41,021 nt of DNA from Deltaproteobacteria bacterium (lineage in GTDB: Bacteria > Desulfobacterota > Desulfuromonadia > Desulfuromonadales > JAAYDE01): NCBI GenBank assembly GCA_016934985.1, contig JAFGRU010000070.1, forward strand, positions 1 to 41,021. Reading direction: 5' to 3'. The notes beneath the pieces were generated by a model. It made no database searches. It saw only the letters and a list, made by a program, of their open reading frames with translations, and had not been told where the DNA came from. The position numbers and the translations under genes are program-made. Position 1 is the first letter of the stretch; each line of letters begins with the position of its first letter. Shown piece by piece: positions 1 through 7,514 of this stretch.

Positions 1-25
1 CAGTTTTTGATGTTATGCTCCTGCC

Positions 26-982
26 ATGGCCCGTAAACCCCGTCTTCATTATCCCGGCGCGTCGTATCATGCTATCCTTCGCGGTAATGCTCGCCAAGAC
101 ATCTTCTTTGACGCCGAAGACCGGTGCCGGTTTTTCCTTCTTGTCCAGGAAGGGATCGAGCGGTACGGGCACCGGGTTCTTTCATTTTGTCTCATGACAA
201 ATCATGTCCACCTGGCAATTCAGGTTGGCAATGTCCCACTTTCCCGCATCATGCAGAACCTTTCTTTCCGTTATACGCGTTGGATAAACATGCGGCGTAA
301 CAGAATGGGACATCTTTTTCAGGGCAGGTATAAAGCCATTCTTGTCGATGCCGATACCCATCTCCTTGAACTGATTGCGTACCTTCATCTTAATCCTGTG
401 CGTGCCGGCCTTACAGAAAAACCGGAAGACTATCCATGGAGTAGTCACCGAGCCTATCTTGGTACAGAGTCTGTCCCATGGCTCAGTTCCGATTATGTGT
501 TAGGGCAATTTTCGCCGAATTTAGAACTATCCCGTTGGCAGTTTGCCGAATTTGTGGCTGAAAGAGTTCCTTTTGGACATCGGGAGGAATTTTACGGGAA
601 AGGGAGTATGGATAGCCGTATCATAGGCGAGGACAGCTTTGTGGAGAATGTTCTGATGGAGTCTGACCATCTTCCCGCGCGCAAACCCTCACTAGAAGAA
701 GTCCTTGAGACGGTGGAAAAAATCAATGATCTGCAGAAGGGAGAGCTGAGCGCACCCGGCAAGAAGCGGAAGCTTTCTGAAGCCCGGGGTTTGGCTGCTT
801 GGGCCGTACTTGAGGTTTCGGATGCTTCGTTGACTGATTTGGCAAAGAGGTTAGGGCGGGACGTATCCACCATAAGTGCAGCGAGCAGACGTTTTGATGA
901 ACGAAGAAAACAGGATTTAAAATTAAGGGGGAAGATTGAGCTGTTGAAAAAAGAGCTTGGAATTTCAAAATCCCAAGCCTGA
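26..982 (+). CDS. REP-associated tyrosine transposase (RAYT, Y1_Tnp/TnpA_REP family)
   Basis: A 318-residue single-strand DNA transposase of the HUH class, the type linked to REP palindromes. The N-terminal 150 residues hold the Y1 fold. TNHVHL at residues 58-63 gives the HUH metal-binding pair (H60, H62). The FRYTRWIN segment near residue 83 carries a conserved Tyr, and GHLFQGRYKA and YLHLNPVRAGL are typical family blocks. The C-terminal part (about 245-318) looks like a DnaA-C-terminal/HTH-type DNA-binding region (SLTDLAKRLGRDVSTIS). This long form is common in deltaproteobacterial RAYTs. The ATG at 26 is followed at once by the family-typical MARKPRLHYPG start. The gene appears intact. It is a stand-alone gene, and the sequence just past its stop contains gacctg/tgacccc-like words that recur in the window. 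Confidence 0.9.
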   Translation: MARKPRLHYPGASYHAILRGNARQDIFFDAEDRCRFFLLVQEGIERYGHRVLSFCLMTNHVHLAIQVGNVPLSRIMQNLSFRYTRWINMRRNRMGHLFQGRYKAILVDADTHLLELIAYLHLNPVRAGLTEKPEDYPWSSHRAYLGTESVPWLSSDYVLGQFSPNLELSRWQFAEFVAERVPFGHREEFYGKGSMDSRIIGEDSFVENVLMESDHLPARKPSLEEVLETVEKINDLQKGELSAPGKKRKLSEARGLAAWAVLEVSDASLTDLAKRLGRDVSTISAASRRFDERRKQDLKLRGKIELLKKELGISKSQA

Positions 983-1320
983 CCCCCTGGACTGACCCTG
1001 GACCTTTGGTAGCGAAATATGCCCACCTTTTTGACGACGGCAGGGCTGAGCAAATGGTCCTGAATATCAGCGGGGGAAGTTTTGATTTCGGCTGCCAGGT
1101 TTAATGCCGGGCTTTTTAAAATTCATTTCAATCACATTTCAAATCCTGATATAAGAAAGATAAAACCACCAAAAATCAGCTGTATGCGCCAACTTGTTCA
1201 AAAAAAATAAGTGTAAAAATTTGAACAAACAAACCTGATCTCAGGTCGTTGGCAGCGAAAAATGAAAGGGCCGGCGAGAATCCGTCGGCCCTTTCATTTT
1301 TTTTCGATGAGTCGAGTTTG
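983..1320. other. Intergenic region between RAYT gene and GNAT/nitrilase gene
   Basis: No gene is visible. The first 30 bases after the RAYT stop are rich in tgaccc/ctgg words, like remnants of a REP-type end. The middle part is AT-rich. The right end holds a strong bidirectional terminator, listed separately. Confidence 0.5.
1258..1304 (-). terminator. Bidirectional intrinsic terminator of the GNAT/nitrilase gene
   Basis: A 16-bp stem (1261-1276 paired with 1283-1298, with one G-T wobble) closes a 6-base loop. The stem core is GAAAGGGCCGGCG. It is flanked by a T run on the plus strand (from 1297) and by an A run at 1258-1262, which gives a U run on minus-strand RNA. It lies directly after the stop of the minus-strand gene and would also stop read-through from the RAYT side. 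Confidence 0.85.
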
Positions 1321-2877
1321 CTACCGTTCCTCAGCCTTGAGCCAGCGCAGGTCATAGAGATCCGTGCGGCGGCTTTCCATGTTTCGCACACTTCCCTTGG
1401 CCCGCAGTTCCTTGATGAGGTCGAGATCAAGGTCGGTTATGAGGGTCGTTTCGACACCGGGTGTCGCCTCGGCGGCGATAGCGTCATGGGGGAAGGAAAA
1501 ATCCGATGGCGTGAAGATTGCCGCCTGGGAATATTGAATGCCCATGGTTTCGACCTTGGGGATATTGCCGACGCTTCCCGATATAGCCACGTAGCATTCG
1601 TTTTCAATGGCCCTGGCCTGGGCGCAGCGGCGTACCCGCAGGTAGCCGGTCTTGGTATCGGTCCAGAACGGCACGAGGAGGATCTTCATGCCTTTTTCCG
1701 TCTGCAGGCGGGCCAGTTCAGGGAATTCGATGTCGTAGCAGATGAGGACGCCGATCTTGCCCACATCCGTATCGAACACCTTCAGTTCATTGCCGCCGTT
1801 GAACCTCCAGTCCGCTTCTTCATCAGGAGTGATGTGGAGCTTTTCCTGACTGTCCCAGGTGCCGTCACGGCGGCAGAGATAGGCGACATTGATCAGCTTG
1901 CCGTCTTCGCGCAGGGCAGGCACGCTTCCGGTGATGATATTGATGTTGTAGGACAGAGCCATTTCCACCATGGCCGCCCGCATTTTTTCGGTGTATTCGG
2001 CCAGCTTGCGCATGGCGTCCGATGAACTGTTGCCTTCGTAGGTGTGGATGAGCGGGGCATTGAAAAGTTCCGGGAAAAGAACGATGTCCGACTGGTAATC
2101 GGATACTGTATCGACGAAAAACTCGGCCTGCTGCATGAAATCGTCGAATGAATTGAAGCGACGCATCTGCCACTGGACGACGCCCAGCCGGGCGATGGAT
2201 TTGGTGCCCCCGATCAGCCGCGTCTTCTTTTCGTAATAGATGTTAAGCCACTCCATCAGCACTGCATTGCCCCGCGAATGGCGGTCTTCCATCCAGTAAT
2301 TGTTGAGCAGATTCAGAACGTGAAAATCGTTGGAAAGCTGAAAGGTCAGGGCGTCATCCACCAGCTCGCCCTTCTGAACCTTTAAAATGTACTGCTGGGC
2401 CGACATCTCTTTGGCGTATTCCTGGTAGCCGGGAATACGGCCGCCGATGAGAATGCCTTTGAGGTTGAGGTTGACAGCCAGCTCCTTGCGGGCATCGTAA
2501 AGACGCCGCCCCAGGCGCATGCCCTGATATTCCGGGTCAACGATGACTTCAATTCCGTACAGATAATCACCTTCGGCATCATGGGTTTTGAATGAGCCGT
2601 TGCCGGTTATCTGGCGGTAAGTGTGGTTGTTGCCGAAGAGGCTGAAATCGATAATGATGGACAGGGCAATGGCAACCGGTTTGCCGTTGTCTTCAATGCA
2701 TATCTGTCCTTCGCCGAATCGCCGGATGAGACTGTCTATTTCCTTTTTCGTCCATTGATCCGCCAGGCCTTTATATACTTTGGCACTGATTTCCTGGACT
2801 GCGGGGAAGTCGTCCGTTCGCAGGTTGCGCAGGTCAAGCTTATGATGGGTTTCCGTTGTTGTTGGGTCAGTTGTCAT
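1321..2877 (-). CDS. GNAT acetyltransferase / carbon-nitrogen hydrolase fusion protein
   Basis: A 518-residue two-domain protein. Residues about 13-190 form a GNAT N-acetyltransferase domain, with the acetyl-CoA loop at EYQGMRLGRRLY (116-127). Residues about 228-515 form a nitrilase-superfamily amidohydrolase with a complete catalytic triad: E270 in LFPELF, K346 in EKLHIT and C380 in LICYDIEFPE. This architecture matches the Bacillus YhcX-type GNAT-nitrilase family in length and order; the substrate is not known. The ATG at 2877 is preceded by a weak GTGAG. It stands alone as a monocistronic unit with its own terminator. An amide or acyl-amine product of one domain could be the substrate of the other, but that is only inference. 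Confidence 0.9.
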   Translation of the reverse strand: MTTDPTTTETHHKLDLRNLRTDDFPAVQEISAKVYKGLADQWTKKEIDSLIRRFGEGQICIEDNGKPVAIALSIIIDFSLFGNNHTYRQITGNGSFKTHDAEGDYLYGIEVIVDPEYQGMRLGRRLYDARKELAVNLNLKGILIGGRIPGYQEYAKEMSAQQYILKVQKGELVDDALTFQLSNDFHVLNLLNNYWMEDRHSRGNAVLMEWLNIYYEKKTRLIGGTKSIARLGVVQWQMRRFNSFDDFMQQAEFFVDTVSDYQSDIVLFPELFNAPLIHTYEGNSSSDAMRKLAEYTEKMRAAMVEMALSYNINIITGSVPALREDGKLINVAYLCRRDGTWDSQEKLHITPDEEADWRFNGGNELKVFDTDVGKIGVLICYDIEFPELARLQTEKGMKILLVPFWTDTKTGYLRVRRCAQARAIENECYVAISGSVGNIPKVETMGIQYSQAAIFTPSDFSFPHDAIAAEATPGVETTLITDLDLDLIKELRAKGSVRNMESRRTDLYDLRWLKAEER

Positions 2878-3254
2878 TTCTCACGTCAATAGGTATTAGG
2901 GTCGAGACATATCTTACCTCTACTCTTGCGTCCTGCAAGGGCACAGGCCTTGAATTTGTTCTCATCATAAAGACTTTTTTTCAAAGCGGCAATAGCGGGG
3001 TGCTGAAAAACAAGGTTTGGGGACTGAGACAAAAGGTGAGGCAGGGGTATTGTTTAACAGGGATAAAAGGGATAATCGGGATAGAAGCAAAAATCATCAA
3101 CCCACAGGCTAACAGTTTTGGCTTTTTTTTGATTTATCCCTTCCATCCCCTTCATCCCTGTTTGAATTGCTTTTTAAGGTTGGAAATGTGCAGACCTGAC
3201 ACTTATGATGTTGTTTAAGGTTGGAAATGTGCAGACCTGACACTTATGATGTTG
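2878..3254. other. Repeat-rich intergenic region
   Basis: No coding sequence is supported. It holds the promoter side of the GNAT/nitrilase gene at its left, then an imperfect long inverted repeat (3056-3162) and a two-copy tandem repeat (from 3176), both listed separately. Confidence 0.6.
3056..3162. repeat. Imperfect long inverted repeat of GGGAT units
   Basis: The left arm (3056-3084) reads AACAGGGATAAAAGGGAT and continues with a further GGGATA. The right arm (3133-3162) is its near-reverse complement (TATCCC...CATCCC...CATCCCTGTT). The two arms would form a hairpin of roughly 28 bp with several mismatches around a 48-base loop. The GGGAT units inside each arm are themselves tandem-like, so this resembles a dispersed non-coding repeat rather than a terminator. 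Confidence 0.6.
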
Positions 3255-3255
3255 T
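3176..3255. repeat. Two-copy 41-bp tandem repeat at the 3' end of the CigR-like gene
   Basis: The unit begins AAGGTTGGAAATGTGCAGAC at 3176 and repeats with a 41-base period at 3217. The second copy runs to the stop codon of the minus-strand gene and the copies appear identical over about 39 bases. The unit contains gcagacctgaca, close to the gacctgacccc words near the RAYT gene and near sodB. Confidence 0.85.
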
Positions 3256-3788
3256 TAATGACCTAGTTCCCAGTTGATATTGTCAATGGCATCTACCACC
3301 ATTCCCGTTCCGGTAGCGAGAAGGAGGATGTCCTCAGCCACCCTAACGAAGCGATGGTGGGAAGGTGCCGGTCCTAACTGAACCAGAACCCTTGGCGGCA
3401 ATTCGTGATAGACGACCGTGGCCGGCAGGGGTCTTCCAATTACATAGTTTTTTACGTGGTAGCGAGGGGCGCAGCTGCGGTATCTCTTGGTAAATCCAGG
3501 GGGGCAGTGCCCTCTTCGGTATTTATCCGTGTAGTATTTATGAACGACAACCCGATGTCTGTCAGTAAAATAGGGAGTTCTTCTTGCCTGGGGCCTGTGC
3601 TTTGGCTGATTCTGCCAGTGATTATGATTTCTTGGTTTTTCATAGCGTTGATGAGCCAGTTTTTGTGAATCCCTGGACTTGTAGTTGTTTGTCCAAGGCT
3701 GGTTTTTTGCCAACGCGGGGCTTGCCGCAAAAAGGGCGGTAAAAAGAAAAGCAAGAGCCAGACTGATTTTAGGATTGTATTTTTTCAT
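3255..3788 (-). CDS. Secreted basic protein, CigR/RcnB-like family (copy 1)
   Basis: A 177-residue protein with a clear Sec signal peptide (MKKYNPKISLALAFLFTALF...ASPALA, cleavage near residue 27). A low-complexity His/Asn/Gln/Arg-rich stretch follows (about 30-75). The C-terminal conserved module has RRGHCPPG, a second Cys about 11 residues later, IGRPLP, a HELPPRVLVQLGP segment and a hydrophobic end, LLLATGTGMVVDAI. The module resembles proteins annotated as RcnB-like or anti-virulence regulator CigR family; function in this lineage is unknown. A good Shine-Dalgarno (GGGAGG) precedes the ATG. It is divergent from a clear paralogue at 4164-4835 that shares the same C-terminal module. The stop codon touches a 41-bp tandem repeat. 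Confidence 0.8.
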   Translation of the reverse strand: MKKYNPKISLALAFLFTALFAASPALAKNQPWTNNYKSRDSQKLAHQRYEKPRNHNHWQNQPKHRPQARRTPYFTDRHRVVVHKYYTDKYRRGHCPPGFTKRYRSCAPRYHVKNYVIGRPLPATVVYHELPPRVLVQLGPAPSHHRFVRVAEDILLLATGTGMVVDAIDNINWELGH

Positions 3789-4163
3789 GATTTTCCTCCC
3801 AAAAGAAATATTGTTTTGTTGGAAATATGTCCTTGGAGGGTTCTTTGGTTACACAAAAAAATTTTTAAAATTTTCTGTTCTTTGGTCGGGAACCGTTGCT
3901 GGGCTTTGGCACCTTATTCCTTCTGCATAGAAAAATTTGAGTCAAGCCTGGTGAATTGGGCTGGTTATTTGTTTCCATTGAGACGCATACAACCAACAAA
4001 ATCTTTGCTAAAATACACGGAAACCTTGACGATAGGTTTTTGCGGGAGGGGTTAAGGTTGGTGCGGACCATCGGGAAGAATAAGTTTTTTTCAGGTAACC
4101 TTTTAGATGTCCATGCTATTTTGGAATTAAATATTATGTCGTTGGCTTGAAAGGAGACAACCA
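3789..4163. other. Divergent intergenic region between the two CigR-like paralogues
   Basis: An AT-rich 375-base spacer that must carry both promoters. Good ribosome sites lie at both edges (GGGAGG on the minus strand, AAAGGAGA before 4164). No convincing gene, RNA or operator palindrome was found. Confidence 0.5.
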
Positions 4164-4835
4164 ATGAAACGTTTGATTTATGGTGGCAAACTGACGCTGG
4201 TTTTTGTGGTCGCTGGTGTTTTGGCCGCAGGCCCGGCGTTGGCCAAAAAACCGTCCTGGGCTGGGAACAAGAAAATTGAGCAGGAGCAGGAGGAGAATTA
4301 TCAGCACTCCCAATACCCTGAGCGGTCCGGGTACAAGAACGATGATCGCGGCAATAATGAATATGGTCCTCAAGGCCGGCCGGAGAATGGAGAAAAAGGT
4401 TACGGGAAAAAAGACAAATCAGGTAAAGGCAAGAAAGAATACGGTTCTTCCGGTAAATCCGGAAAAGGCCAAAAGGGGAATGCCTATTCGGGTAGATCGG
4501 ATTCCGGCAAGAGAGAGCATGCTCATTTCAGAAGCAGGGACAGGGAAGTTATCCACGACTATTTTGCCGAAGAATTTCGCCGCGGCCATTGTCCCCCCGG
4601 ATTAGCAAAAAAGGGAAATGGCTGTATGCCTCCCGGGCAGGCAAAAAAGTGGCAAATAGGCCGCCAGCTTCCGCGTGATGTAGTCTTCCATGATCTGCCG
4701 CCCAGGGTGCTGAGAAGGTTGCCACCGCCACCTACCCGGCACCGCTATGTGCGGGTTGCCCAGGACATTTTGCTGATCACCACCGGGGTCGGGATGGTGG
4801 TGGACGCCATAGAGGATTTGGGCAATGTTTATTAA
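4164..4835 (+). CDS. Secreted low-complexity protein, CigR/RcnB-like family (copy 2)
   Basis: A 223-residue paralogue of the protein at 3255-3788. The signal peptide ends near ...GPALA (residue 27). A long Gly/Lys/Ser-rich disordered linker (about 35-125, with repeated KSGKG-like units) precedes the same module: HDYFAEEFRRGHCPPG, a second Cys in GCMPPG, IGRQLP, FHDLPPRVLRRLPPPP, then a hydrophobic LLITTGVGMVVDAIED tail. The RBS AAAGGAGACAACC precedes the ATG at 4164. An intrinsic terminator follows. The linker is about 50 residues longer than in copy 1, while the C-terminal module is tightly conserved, so the module is probably the functional part. The role is unknown; envelope or metal stress is a guess from RcnB naming only. 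Confidence 0.8.
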   Translation: MKRLIYGGKLTLVFVVAGVLAAGPALAKKPSWAGNKKIEQEQEENYQHSQYPERSGYKNDDRGNNEYGPQGRPENGEKGYGKKDKSGKGKKEYGSSGKSGKGQKGNAYSGRSDSGKREHAHFRSRDREVIHDYFAEEFRRGHCPPGLAKKGNGCMPPGQAKKWQIGRQLPRDVVFHDLPPRVLRRLPPPPTRHRYVRVAQDILLITTGVGMVVDAIEDLGNVY

Positions 4836-4874
4836 CTGATATATGAATTTTGGTAGTGATCAGAATTATTAGAG

Positions 4875-4910
4875 CAAAAGCCCCGGAGATTTCGGGGCTT
4901 TTGTGTTTTT
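4875..4910 (+). terminator. Intrinsic terminator of the second CigR-like gene
   Basis: An 11-bp stem, 4875-4885 (CAAAAGCCCCG) with 4893-4903, closes a 7-base loop. A T-rich tract (tgttttt) follows. It lies 39 bases past the stop codon at 4835. Confidence 0.9.
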
Positions 4911-5453
4911 AAAAATATTTTTCAAAAAAGATTAATTTTTTAACGAGAAAAAAAGCCAGGGGCGTGTTTTCTCTGTCGTAAAATCTTACAAACCCAGTCT
5001 GAAAAGCCTATAATTCCCCTCGAAAAACGTCGAAAAATTTTACAGTTTTTTTCCTTTTCTTTCCAGCCGTTTCCTAACACTTTAGCTTGCCTTGGGTGAA
5101 ATCGAAAATATCGATTTTTTAGAATTGTGGAAAATGAATTGAAGATAAAGTTCTTTAATGTTGTTTTTGTTGGGGAAATTTTTCCTGGTGGCGTTTTGTG
5201 AAACTCTATTTGGCTAATAATGAGCGGCGAAGAAGTCTTTTTAATAGCTTTTTCTATGATTTTGGCTTTTGGGATCATTGTCGAAATATTTTACATCTGA
5301 AATTGCAAAATATTTAACATATTGATTTTACTCTGTAAATTTGCCAGGAATGGTGTTTGCTAATATGGACGATAGTTTTTTAACGCAGTAAAAAAATTCA
5401 CGCTTTAACGGTCTATGGTTTTTTACTTCTTTACACTCCTGGGAGGGGGGATT
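4911..5453. other. AT-rich intergenic region upstream of the PEP-CTERM gene
   Basis: About 540 bases of very AT-rich sequence with no supported gene. A 112-codon open frame on the minus strand (4940-5278) has no ribosome site and Lys/Ile/Phe-biased composition, so it is not called. The right part holds a candidate sigma-54 site. Confidence 0.5.
5345..5361 (+). promoter_or_regulatory. Candidate sigma-54 (-24/-12) promoter for the PEP-CTERM gene
   Basis: CAGGAATGGTGTTTGCT has GG at 5347-5348 and GC at 5359-5360 with exactly 10 bases between, and TTTGCT at the -12 element matches the consensus well. The -24 element (GG followed by AAT) is weaker than TGGCAC. PEP-CTERM genes in several lineages are known to be controlled by the PrsK/PrsR system and sigma-54, which makes the match more plausible. 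It predicts a leader of about 80 bases. Confidence 0.35.
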
Positions 5454-6041
5454 ATGAAAAATTTTTTTACTTTTACTAGCAGTTTGGCGATGGTTTTGTT
5501 TTTGGTTGGAAGCGCATTAGCTATTCCGACTACTTGGACTGAAACAATTGACTGGGAAAATGATATTTATTTCAGTTCAACAAGTAATAATAACTGGCTT
5601 GATTATGACTTTAGTTATTTCCACAACATTACGAATGATGGCTTTTTACCCGGAACCGATTTGGTGACGGAATATCTCTTGGAAGTTGCTTTGTACGATG
5701 ATTCTAGCGATGATCGGGTTGAGGGTGCTACAATTATTCAGTTACCTTTGATCGAGGTACCAAATCTCACAGATCCAGATACTAATACTTCTTATAACTT
5801 TTCACTCGAATTTATTGAAATCGGTTGGACGGTTGCCGGTTTGCTGGATATCAATCACGATGGAACTCTGAACATTTGGGTTGAGCGTGAAAAGGGTGAT
5901 TTTTATCTGGATTGGTCAACTATTACTGCATATGGGGATAATGGTGACTGTGCTCCAGTCCCCGAACCCAGCACCATGCTTCTCCTCGGTCTCGGCCTTG
6001 CTGGTTTTGCCGGGTACCGCCGTTTCAAGAAAACAAATTAA
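5454..6041 (+). CDS. PEP-CTERM sorting domain protein
   Basis: 195 residues when started at the ATG at 5454, which follows a strong GGGAGGGGGG ribosome site; an upstream in-frame ATG at 5415 has no such site. An N-terminal signal peptide (MKNFFTFTSSLAMVLFLVG...) leads into an acidic, aromatic beta-rich body of unknown fold. The C-terminus is a textbook PEP-CTERM signal: VPEPST, a hydrophobic Leu/Gly helix, then a basic RRFKK end. Such proteins are cut and sorted at the outer envelope by an exosortase (EpsH/XrtA family) and usually go with exopolysaccharide and biofilm production. No exosortase is in the window. A terminator follows. Confidence 0.9.
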   Translation: MKNFFTFTSSLAMVLFLVGSALAIPTTWTETIDWENDIYFSSTSNNNWLDYDFSYFHNITNDGFLPGTDLVTEYLLEVALYDDSSDDRVEGATIIQLPLIEVPNLTDPDTNTSYNFSLEFIEIGWTVAGLLDINHDGTLNIWVEREKGDFYLDWSTITAYGDNGDCAPVPEPSTMLLLGLGLAGFAGYRRFKKTN

Positions 6042-6070
6042 AAACAACCCCGAACCATAGACTTTTGGAA

Positions 6071-6099
6071 AAGGAAGCCTGCAAAGGCTTCCTTTTTTT
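6071..6099 (+). terminator. Intrinsic terminator of the PEP-CTERM gene
   Basis: A 10-bp stem, 6071-6080 (AAGGAAGCCT) with 6085-6094, has a GCAA tetraloop and a following T run. It lies 30 bases past the stop. Confidence 0.92.
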
Positions 6100-6376
6100 G
6101 TTTGATGCTTTAGAAATTCGTTTGGCAGTTTATTTTTTACTTGGTGTTAAACGGATGATTTGGGGAACCCCTGGTCGCATGATTATCTCGCTCGCATGTG
6201 GCTGTTTCATTGGCGACGCTGAAAAACAGACTTGTTAACCCCTCTATGCGCCTTTGCGGCTGGTGAGAGTGAAGCGAACGGGCGAGAGAAAGACCTTCAA
6301 CTCACGCAAAGCCGCAAAGAACGCCAAGAAAACCAATGACCAGTGACAGGTAACGATTGACCAATGACAAAAAACT
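6100..6376. repeat. Non-coding stretch with a dispersed-type repeat
   Basis: No gene is seen. A 10-base inverted repeat, CTTTGCGGCT at 6252-6261 with AGCCGCAAAG at 6310-6319, flanks about 48 bases. The adjoining text (cgcaaagccgcaaagaacgcc, then two accaatgac words at 6334 and 6359) has the low-information look of intergenic repeats, and could also act as a weak terminator for the minus-strand gene starting at 6985. Confidence 0.4.
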
Positions 6377-6985
6377 TTAATTAGCCTGTTCCTGTTTTTC
6401 AGGGCAGCCTTGCTCAAAAGGTATTGGCTGCCACTCTTCCGCCAGCTTGCGGGCTTCGGCCAGAGCTTCGGGGGACATGGCCCCTTCAAGCTCCTTGCGG
6501 GGTGTTTCGGCTTTGACTTCGCCGTTGGCAAGGGCGAGGCTGAACCATTTATGGGCCTGGATATTGTTTTGTGTGGCCCCTCCGGTACCGTTTTTGTACA
6601 GCATGCCGAGTTCATATTGCCCCGGTCCAAAGCCCTGGTCAGCGGCTTTTTGTATCCATGTTACAGCTTTTTCCGTAGTTTGGGGGTATTGCAGAAATTT
6701 GAGCCCAATGAGGGTCTGGGCGGTCGGATTGCCCTCTTCTGCCAATGGTTCCATTTTGTTGAAAAAACTTTCGATCTCCTCACATTTTTCCGTCAGGGTA
6801 AAATGGGCCATCCAGCTTCCGCAGGGAATGCCCTTGATGTCCGGGTATTCACCCGGATCTGGAGCCATTCCAGGCAAGTCATGTTCTGCCAGGGACAGGT
6901 TCGGAAGGATGAGCAGCAAAAAAAGAGCGAAAAAAACCAATACCCCTTTGGTTCGTAGGGGAAACAATGTTTGCAGATATTTCAT
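6377..6985 (-). CDS. Secreted Sel1-repeat (TPR-like) protein
   Basis: 202 residues when started at the ATG at 6985, which has AAGGA seven bases upstream; a longer frame from 7051 lacks a ribosome site. A signal peptide or anchor (about residues 12-34, LFFALFLLLILPNLSLA-like) is followed by alpha-solenoid Sel1-like repeats: AQTLIGLKFLQ with AVTWIQKAADQGF, then GQYELGMLYKNG with AHKWFSLALANG. Sel1 repeats are protein-protein interaction modules. The Cys in IPCGSW and in EKCEEI may form a disulfide in the periplasm. No partner is evident; the neighbours are rRNA-modification genes. The region upstream of its start carries ggctgaagg-type repeat words. Confidence 0.8.
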   Translation of the reverse strand: MKYLQTLFPLRTKGVLVFFALFLLLILPNLSLAEHDLPGMAPDPGEYPDIKGIPCGSWMAHFTLTEKCEEIESFFNKMEPLAEEGNPTAQTLIGLKFLQYPQTTEKAVTWIQKAADQGFGPGQYELGMLYKNGTGGATQNNIQAHKWFSLALANGEVKAETPRKELEGAMSPEALAEARKLAEEWQPIPFEQGCPEKQEQAN

Positions 6986-7171
6986 AAGCAGTCCTTTTTT
7001 AAATAGGGGATTAGGCTGAAGGCCGAAGGCTGAAGGGAAAGCCAACCCCAAAAGCAGGTTGTTGGTTTCAGGCTTTGCCTAATTGTCTTCAGCCTATTCA
7101 CCTGCCCCCGATAATATCCTGTAACAACTTCAATGGCAATACCTTGCCAAGCTCTTGCGCGATATGAATTT

Positions 7172-7510
7172 TTATTCCAAAAGGTCCAGGGTCGCCTCCA
7201 AGGCCAAGTCCAGTTGTGGCAGGCGGTTTTCCACCCGGTACCAACAGTTGCGCCGCATCAGGTGCGGCCTTTTTTGCTGCCAGTAGGTAACGACCATCGA
7301 GTCCGGTTGCCAGGAGTCGAGAAACCATTCGTTCTGGTCCTGCAGATAGACAATTCTGAACCAGAGATTACCCCCTTTGCTTAAAATGTACATGTTGTGC
7401 CCGCCCTTGATCTCCACCGGAATACCCTTGTGGCGGTAAAAACGCTGGATTTTGGCCAGGGTGAAAGGGTTCGGGTGAGGTGTTTGTCCGGTGTCGGTAT
7501 CCCGTGTCAT
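7172..7510 (-). CDS. Conserved-looking hypothetical protein downstream of rlmKL
   Basis: A 112-residue soluble protein with no family I can name. It starts 4 bases after the rlmKL stop (ATG at 7510), so it is almost certainly co-transcribed and perhaps translationally coupled. It is rich in Trp, Tyr and Arg (residues 48-98 include NLWFRIVYLQD, WFLDSWQPDSMVV and RRNCWYRVENRLP) and begins with a helix-like QRFYRHKGIPVEIKGGHN. No signal peptide or membrane segment is present. The composition is globular and not shadow-like. A role linked to RlmKL is only positional inference. Confidence 0.65.
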   Translation of the reverse strand: MTRDTDTGQTPHPNPFTLAKIQRFYRHKGIPVEIKGGHNMYILSKGGNLWFRIVYLQDQNEWFLDSWQPDSMVVTYWQQKRPHLMRRNCWYRVENRLPQLDLALEATLDLLE

Positions 7511-7514
7511 CTCA

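Noticed and set aside
4940..5278. 112-codon minus-strand frame in the AT-rich gap
   Set aside because: Composition is biased to Lys, Ile and Phe, with no ribosome site; it looks like AT-rich chance.
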